Positions 6,341 through 9,252 of a DNA stretch of 9,252 bases are shown piece after piece. Made by a program: the position numbers and the translations under genes. The DNA comes from Anaerolineales bacterium UBA1429 (GTDB taxonomy: Bacteria; Chloroflexota; Anaerolineae; UBA1429), in assembly GCA_002329325.1 (NCBI GenBank), contig DCTX01000001.1, positions 1 through 9,252 on the forward strand, in the 5' to 3' direction. Below the pieces are notes generated by a model. The model was not told the origin of the DNA, ran no database searches, and was given only the letters and a program-made list of their open reading frames with translations. The first letter of the stretch is position 1. Each line of letters begins with the position of its first letter.

Positions 6341-7816
6341 ATGTTTGCATCGCTGGAACAGAGCCTGATTGCCCTCTCTGTATTGCTCTTGGTTAGCGTC
6401 GTCCTTAGCAAAGTCTCGGATCGGTTCGGTATTCCCTCTCTGCTGCTCTTTTTGGGCATCGGGATGCTAGCCGGCTCTGAGGGCATTGGCGGCATCTATT
6501 TCGACGATCCGGCCCTTGCCCAGATGGTGGGCATCATCTCGCTGGCGCTGCTCCTGTTCGCCGGCGGACTGGGCACCTCATGGCGCACGGTGCGCCCCGT
6601 GCTGCCTCAGGGCATGGCCCTAGCCACCATCGGCGTCGCGATCACGGCGCTGATCGTGGGCCTGCTGGCCGCCCACCTCTTTGGCCTGCCCCTTTTGAGC
6701 GGCCTGCTGATCGGCGCGATCATCTCCTCCACCGACGCGGCGGCGGTGTTCACCATCCTTCGCTCCAAGGGCGTTAGCCTCAAAGGCTCATTGCGGCCCC
6801 TGCTAGAGCTGGAATCGGGTAGCAACGACCCAATGGCCGTATTCCTGACCATTGCGCTGCTGGGACTGCTGGCCGGTACGGGCGGATCGTGGGCGAGCGT
6901 CGCTCTCGCGTTCCTCCAGCAGATGGCCATTGGCGCAGTGGCCGGGATCCTGGGGGGCGAGGGGCTGGCTCATGCGATCAACCGGCTGCGTTTGAGCTAT
7001 GATGGCCTGTACTCGGTATTGACCCTGGCCGGCGCATTGTTGATCTACGGCCTCGCCACTTGGACAGGGGGGAACGGGTTCCTGGCCGCCTACGTAGCCG
7101 GTTTGGTACTTGGCCGTCACGATTTTCTGCACAAACGTAGCCTTGTGCGATTCCACGATGGCCTGGCCTGGCTGATGCAGATTATGATGTTCCTGACCCT
7201 GGGGTTGCTGGTATTCCCCTCGCGGCTGATCCCCGAGGCGGGCCATGCCGCCCTGATCGCCCTCTGGCTCATGTTCGTCGCGCGGCCCATAGCTGTATTC
7301 GTGACCCTGCTCCCCACCAGGCAGTTGGGCTGGCGCGACAAGTTGTTTGTCTCTTGGGTGGGCTTGCGCGGCGCAGCGCCGATCCTGTTGGCCACCTTTC
7401 CGCTGATCGCGGGCGCCCCTGGCGCCGACCTGATCTTTAACGTGGTTTTCTTTGTCGTGTTGGCCTCGGTTCTGCTGCAAGGCACCTTGATCCCGCCAGT
7501 TGCCAGGCTTTTGCATGTAGACAAACCGATGGTGCCCAGGCCCGCCTACCCCCTGGAGTACACGGGCAGCACAAGGATGGAGAGCATCTTTCGCGAGCTA
7601 CAGGTGCCCCCACGCTCTACGGCCGATGGCAAGGCCATTGTCGAGCTGGGCCTGCCCCCAGAGCTGTTGGTGCTGCTGATCGCCCGGGGCGACGAGTTCC
7701 TGATCCCCTCCGGCGGCTCGATCATCCAGGCTGGAGACCGCCTGCTGGTGCTCTCAGAGGGCGAGGCCCTGGCCCAGACCATGTCCCGCACAGGGCTGCT
7801 AGAGGTGGGAGAGTAG
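6341..7816 (+). CDS. CPA1-family Na+(K+)/H+ antiporter with C-terminal TrkA_C domain (NhaP2/CvrA-like)
   Basis: This 491-residue inner-membrane protein exchanges cytoplasmic Na+ or K+ for protons. Its hydrophobic N-terminal part (about 5-390) forms roughly a dozen membrane helices and carries the CPA signatures: STDAAAV (130-136), ESGSNDP (158-164, with Asn162-Asp163 as the expected ion-binding pair of electroneutral CPA1 exchangers) and GLRGAAP (341-347) with its conserved arginine. A soluble cytoplasmic domain (about 407-490) resembles TrkA_C/RCK_C, including IPSGGSIIQAGDRLLVL near its end. Such domains bind regulatory ligands in K+ transport proteins. The layout matches NhaP2/CvrA K+/H+ antiporters, but ion preference cannot be read from sequence. 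The start at 6341 follows from the ribosome site and family N-terminus. The gene ends 74 bp before the co-oriented selenoprotein gene. Confidence 0.95.
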   Translation: MFASLEQSLIALSVLLLVSVVLSKVSDRFGIPSLLLFLGIGMLAGSEGIGGIYFDDPALAQMVGIISLALLLFAGGLGTSWRTVRPVLPQGMALATIGVAITALIVGLLAAHLFGLPLLSGLLIGAIISSTDAAAVFTILRSKGVSLKGSLRPLLELESGSNDPMAVFLTIALLGLLAGTGGSWASVALAFLQQMAIGAVAGILGGEGLAHAINRLRLSYDGLYSVLTLAGALLIYGLATWTGGNGFLAAYVAGLVLGRHDFLHKRSLVRFHDGLAWLMQIMMFLTLGLLVFPSRLIPEAGHAALIALWLMFVARPIAVFVTLLPTRQLGWRDKLFVSWVGLRGAAPILLATFPLIAGAPGADLIFNVVFFVVLASVLLQGTLIPPVARLLHVDKPMVPRPAYPLEYTGSTRMESIFRELQVPPRSTADGKAIVELGLPPELLVLLIARGDEFLIPSGGSIIQAGDRLLVLSEGEALAQTMSRTGLLEVGE

Positions 7817-7840
7817 CTTTCCCCCCGCCCCGCTCTCGGC

Positions 7841-7846
7841 TATACT
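7841..7846 (+). promoter_or_regulatory. Candidate -10 box of the selenoprotein gene
   Basis: TATACT (5 of 6 to consensus) lies 44 bp before the ATG at 7891. No good -35 exists at 16-18 nt upstream, where the sequence is a C-run. The gene may have a weak or activator-dependent promoter, or be co-transcribed with the antiporter. Confidence 0.35.
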
Positions 7847-7876
7847 CACATCATCGTAACCGCCGTCCCATACCCG

Positions 7877-7884
7877 AAAGGAGG
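7877..7884 (+). promoter_or_regulatory. Ribosome binding site of the selenoprotein gene
   Basis: AAAGGAGG lies 6 nt before the ATG at 7891. It is near-perfect and fixes the start of the recoded gene at 7891, showing that the 96 codons before the TGA are translated. Confidence 0.8.
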
Positions 7885-7890
7885 CCCCAC

Positions 7891-9252
7891 ATGGGCGCCG
7901 TCCGCGCTCTCAACCCCATGGGCTACCCGCCCGAGGTCCAGCAGGTCCAGATGGCGCCGCGCTTTGACACTTTGCGCGGCAAGACCGTCTACCTGGTGGA
8001 TGCCCGCTTTGACGACAGCGATATCTTTATGCAGCAGATGGAGGCCTGGTTCCGCGATAACCGCCCCGACGTCAACGCGGTCTATGTCGCCAAGAAGGGC
8101 ATCTACACCCAGCCCGATGTCGAGCTGTTCACTCGCATCCGCGAGGAGGGCGCCGCCGCCGTGGTGGGCGTGGGGCATTGAAGCACCTGCGCTCCGGCGG
8201 TCGCCGAGCTTTGCATTGATCTAGAAGTCAACTATGGCGCGCCCACCGCCTCGATGCAGACGGCCATCTTTTACGATGCCGTGCGCCAGACGGCCTGGGC
8301 CGAGGGCATGCCCCACCAGCGTTTCGTCTATGTCCCCCAGCCCGTCATGGGCAAATCGCCCCAGGAGCTGCGCGCCTACCTGGATGGCAACGACCCCATC
8401 ACCGGGCGCCCGGTGATGGACGAAGTGATCGAGGCACTGACCAAGCCCCTCTCCGAGACCGAGCGCCAGGCCGTGCGCTTTGATCGCGCCACGCCCCGCT
8501 ATGCCGAGGCCGAGAGCGAGGCGGCGCTGCACCAGCTCTTTATGGACAACCACTGGACCGACTATCTGCCCATCATCCTGCCCACGGAAGAGCGGGTGCA
8601 GGAGATGCTCACGGGCACCAGCCGCCGCCCCGACGAGGTGGTGGGCCGCCTGCGGCCCACGTCCACCCGCGAGGCCTGGCAATTCACCGTGGAGAAGGTG
8701 GCCATCAACGCCGTGATGGCGGGGGCCAAGCCCGCCTACCTGCCCGTGATCCTGGCCCTGGCGGCCAGCGGCGTGACGGCGCGGGGCAGCACCACCAGCT
8801 CGGCGGCCTCCATGGCCGTGGTCAACGGCCCCATCCGCCACAGCATCGGGATGAACTGGGGCACCGGCGCCCTGGGCCCCTACAACCACGCCAACGCCAC
8901 CATCGGGCGGGCCTACGGACTGCTGAGCCAGAACCTGCAGGGCGGCTCGGTGCCCGGCCACACCTACCTGGGCTCCCAGGGCAACAACTATGCCTACAAC
9001 AGCCTCACCTTTGCCGAGAACGAGGAGCGCAGCCCTTGGGCGCCCTTCCACGTGCGCCACGGGTTCCAGCCTTACGATAGCACGGTGAGCTGTTTCTCCG
9101 GCTGCCGCGCCACATCGTACCTGTTGGGGCTGCGCCGCGCCCATTGGCGCGAGCACGTGCAGAACCTGCTGCGCGGGCTGAACCCCCACACGCCCCCCAC
9201 GCTGATCCTGGACCCCATCACGGCTCGCCTGTTCGTCGAGCTGGGCGGGTTC
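7891..9252 (+). CDS. UGSC-like selenoprotein with in-frame TGA read as selenocysteine, C-terminus cut by window edge
   Basis: One frame runs from ATG 7891 to the window end (454 codons), interrupted only by TGA at 8179-8181. Reading TGA as selenocysteine gives Sec97-Ser98-Thr99-Cys100 in VGVGH-U-STCAP, after a predicted beta strand and before a helix. This is a UxxC redox motif like the U-G-S-C of UGSC-family (seleno)proteins. The N-terminal region (about 20-225) continues with YGAPTASMQT and FVYVPQPVMGK, also family-like. A second conserved region (about 250-454) holds TVEKVAINAVMAGAKP, VNGPIRHSIGMN (311-322), NHANATIGRA (332-341), FAENEERSPWAPFHV (374-388) and a Cys401-x3-Cys405 pair. The matches span both sides of the TGA. 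No signal peptide is seen, so it is probably cytoplasmic. A selenol/thiol redox role is inferred; the substrate is unknown. Alternatives are a nonsense-mutated Cys homologue or two separate genes, but the hairpin after the TGA and the lack of a well-placed second start argue against both. Confidence 0.83.
8179..8181 (+). other. In-frame TGA, predicted selenocysteine codon 97
   Basis: The codon follows CAT (His96) and precedes AGC-ACC-TGC (Ser-Thr-Cys). It falls exactly where UGSC-type proteins have Sec or Cys, and the frame stays open for 357 codons afterwards. TGA acts as a normal stop elsewhere in the window (toxin gene, 4940-4942), so this is local recoding rather than a changed genetic code. 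Confidence 0.82.
8188..8215 (+). promoter_or_regulatory. Bacterial SECIS-like hairpin directly after the TGA
   Basis: The RNA can pair GGC (8196-8198) with GCC (8203-8205), GCUC (8191-8194) with GAGC (8206-8209) past one bulged C (8195), and UGC (8188-8190) with GCA (8213-8215) past an unpaired UUU. The apical loop is GGUC (8199-8202), its first G 18 nt after the TGA. Bacterial SECIS elements have a small apical loop with a G in the first two positions, about 16-37 nt after the UGA. The GGUC loop also recalls the GGUCU loop of E. coli fdhF that SelB binds. Confidence 0.7.

Noticed and set aside
6803..7516. 237-codon minus-strand ORF inside the antiporter
   Set aside because: It is antisense to membrane helices with textbook CPA1 motifs. 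Its Gln/Arg/Gly-rich translation is typical of an antisense shadow.
8179..8181. TGA explained by a reassigned genetic code (TGA as Trp or Gly)
   Set aside because: The toxin gene ends at TGA (4940-4942) in a standard ATGA overlap with the antitoxin, so TGA is a normal stop here. No other long gene contains an in-frame TGA.
8221..9189. 322-codon minus-strand ORF
   Set aside because: It is the complement of the selenoprotein's conserved second domain. Its Gly/Ala/His/Val-rich translation has no family features, and GC-rich codon bias explains the missing stops.
8254..9252. A separate second gene starting at the first in-frame ATG after the TGA
   Set aside because: There is no ribosome site before 8254, and starting there would drop the STC motif and the following helix that belong to the same domain as residues 1-96.

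Overview
The window is 9.25 kb of GC-rich bacterial DNA with tightly packed single genes and no phage, transposase or RNA genes that I can see. The gene mix fits a Chloroflexota (Anaerolineae-like) genome: a very long multi-FAS1 lipoprotein, a DUF4258/YgiT-type toxin-antitoxin pair, a PGN_0703-type endonuclease remnant, a short RmuC and a CCCTCACCCCC-type palindromic repeat. That assignment is a judgement from gene content, not a computed placement.

Layout. 1-3008 (minus) is a fasciclin-repeat lipoprotein with six FAS1 domains and two Glu/Ala/Pro linkers, cut by the left edge. It is driven by a perfect TTGACA-N17-TATAAT promoter. 3201-3320 holds a nested palindromic repeat. 3417-4266 (minus) is a decayed PGN_0703-type putative restriction endonuclease whose predicted catalytic core is deleted. 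4284-4439 (minus) is a short gene remnant whose tail matches the 3' end of rmuC. 4601-5160 (plus) is a two-gene toxin-antitoxin operon with its own promoter and a 14-bp perfect palindromic operator. 5201-6124 (minus) is rmuC. 6341-7816 (plus) is a CPA1-type Na+(K+)/H+ antiporter with a C-terminal TrkA_C domain. 7891 to the right edge (plus) is a selenoprotein gene.

The most important item is at the right end. The reading frame starting at 7891 meets an in-frame TGA at 8179 and then stays open for 357 codons to the window edge. The protein on both sides reads as one UGSC-like redox protein, with U-S-T-C where the family has U-G-S-C. A hairpin just after the TGA has a GGUC apical loop starting 18 nt downstream, which fits a bacterial SECIS element. 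TGA is an ordinary stop in this genome, because it ends the toxin gene at 4942. Conventional gene calling would split the gene into a 96-residue stub and a second, start-less ORF.

The genes do not form one pathway. rmuC and the antiporter are divergent. The toxin-antitoxin pair and rmuC converge on a 40-bp spacer containing a hairpin. The antiporter and the selenoprotein gene are co-oriented 74 bp apart, though the second has its own candidate -10 box. The 3.4-5.3 kb stretch looks like an accessory island: decayed endonuclease, gene remnant, toxin-antitoxin cassette, and 52-bp direct repeats flanking the cassette.
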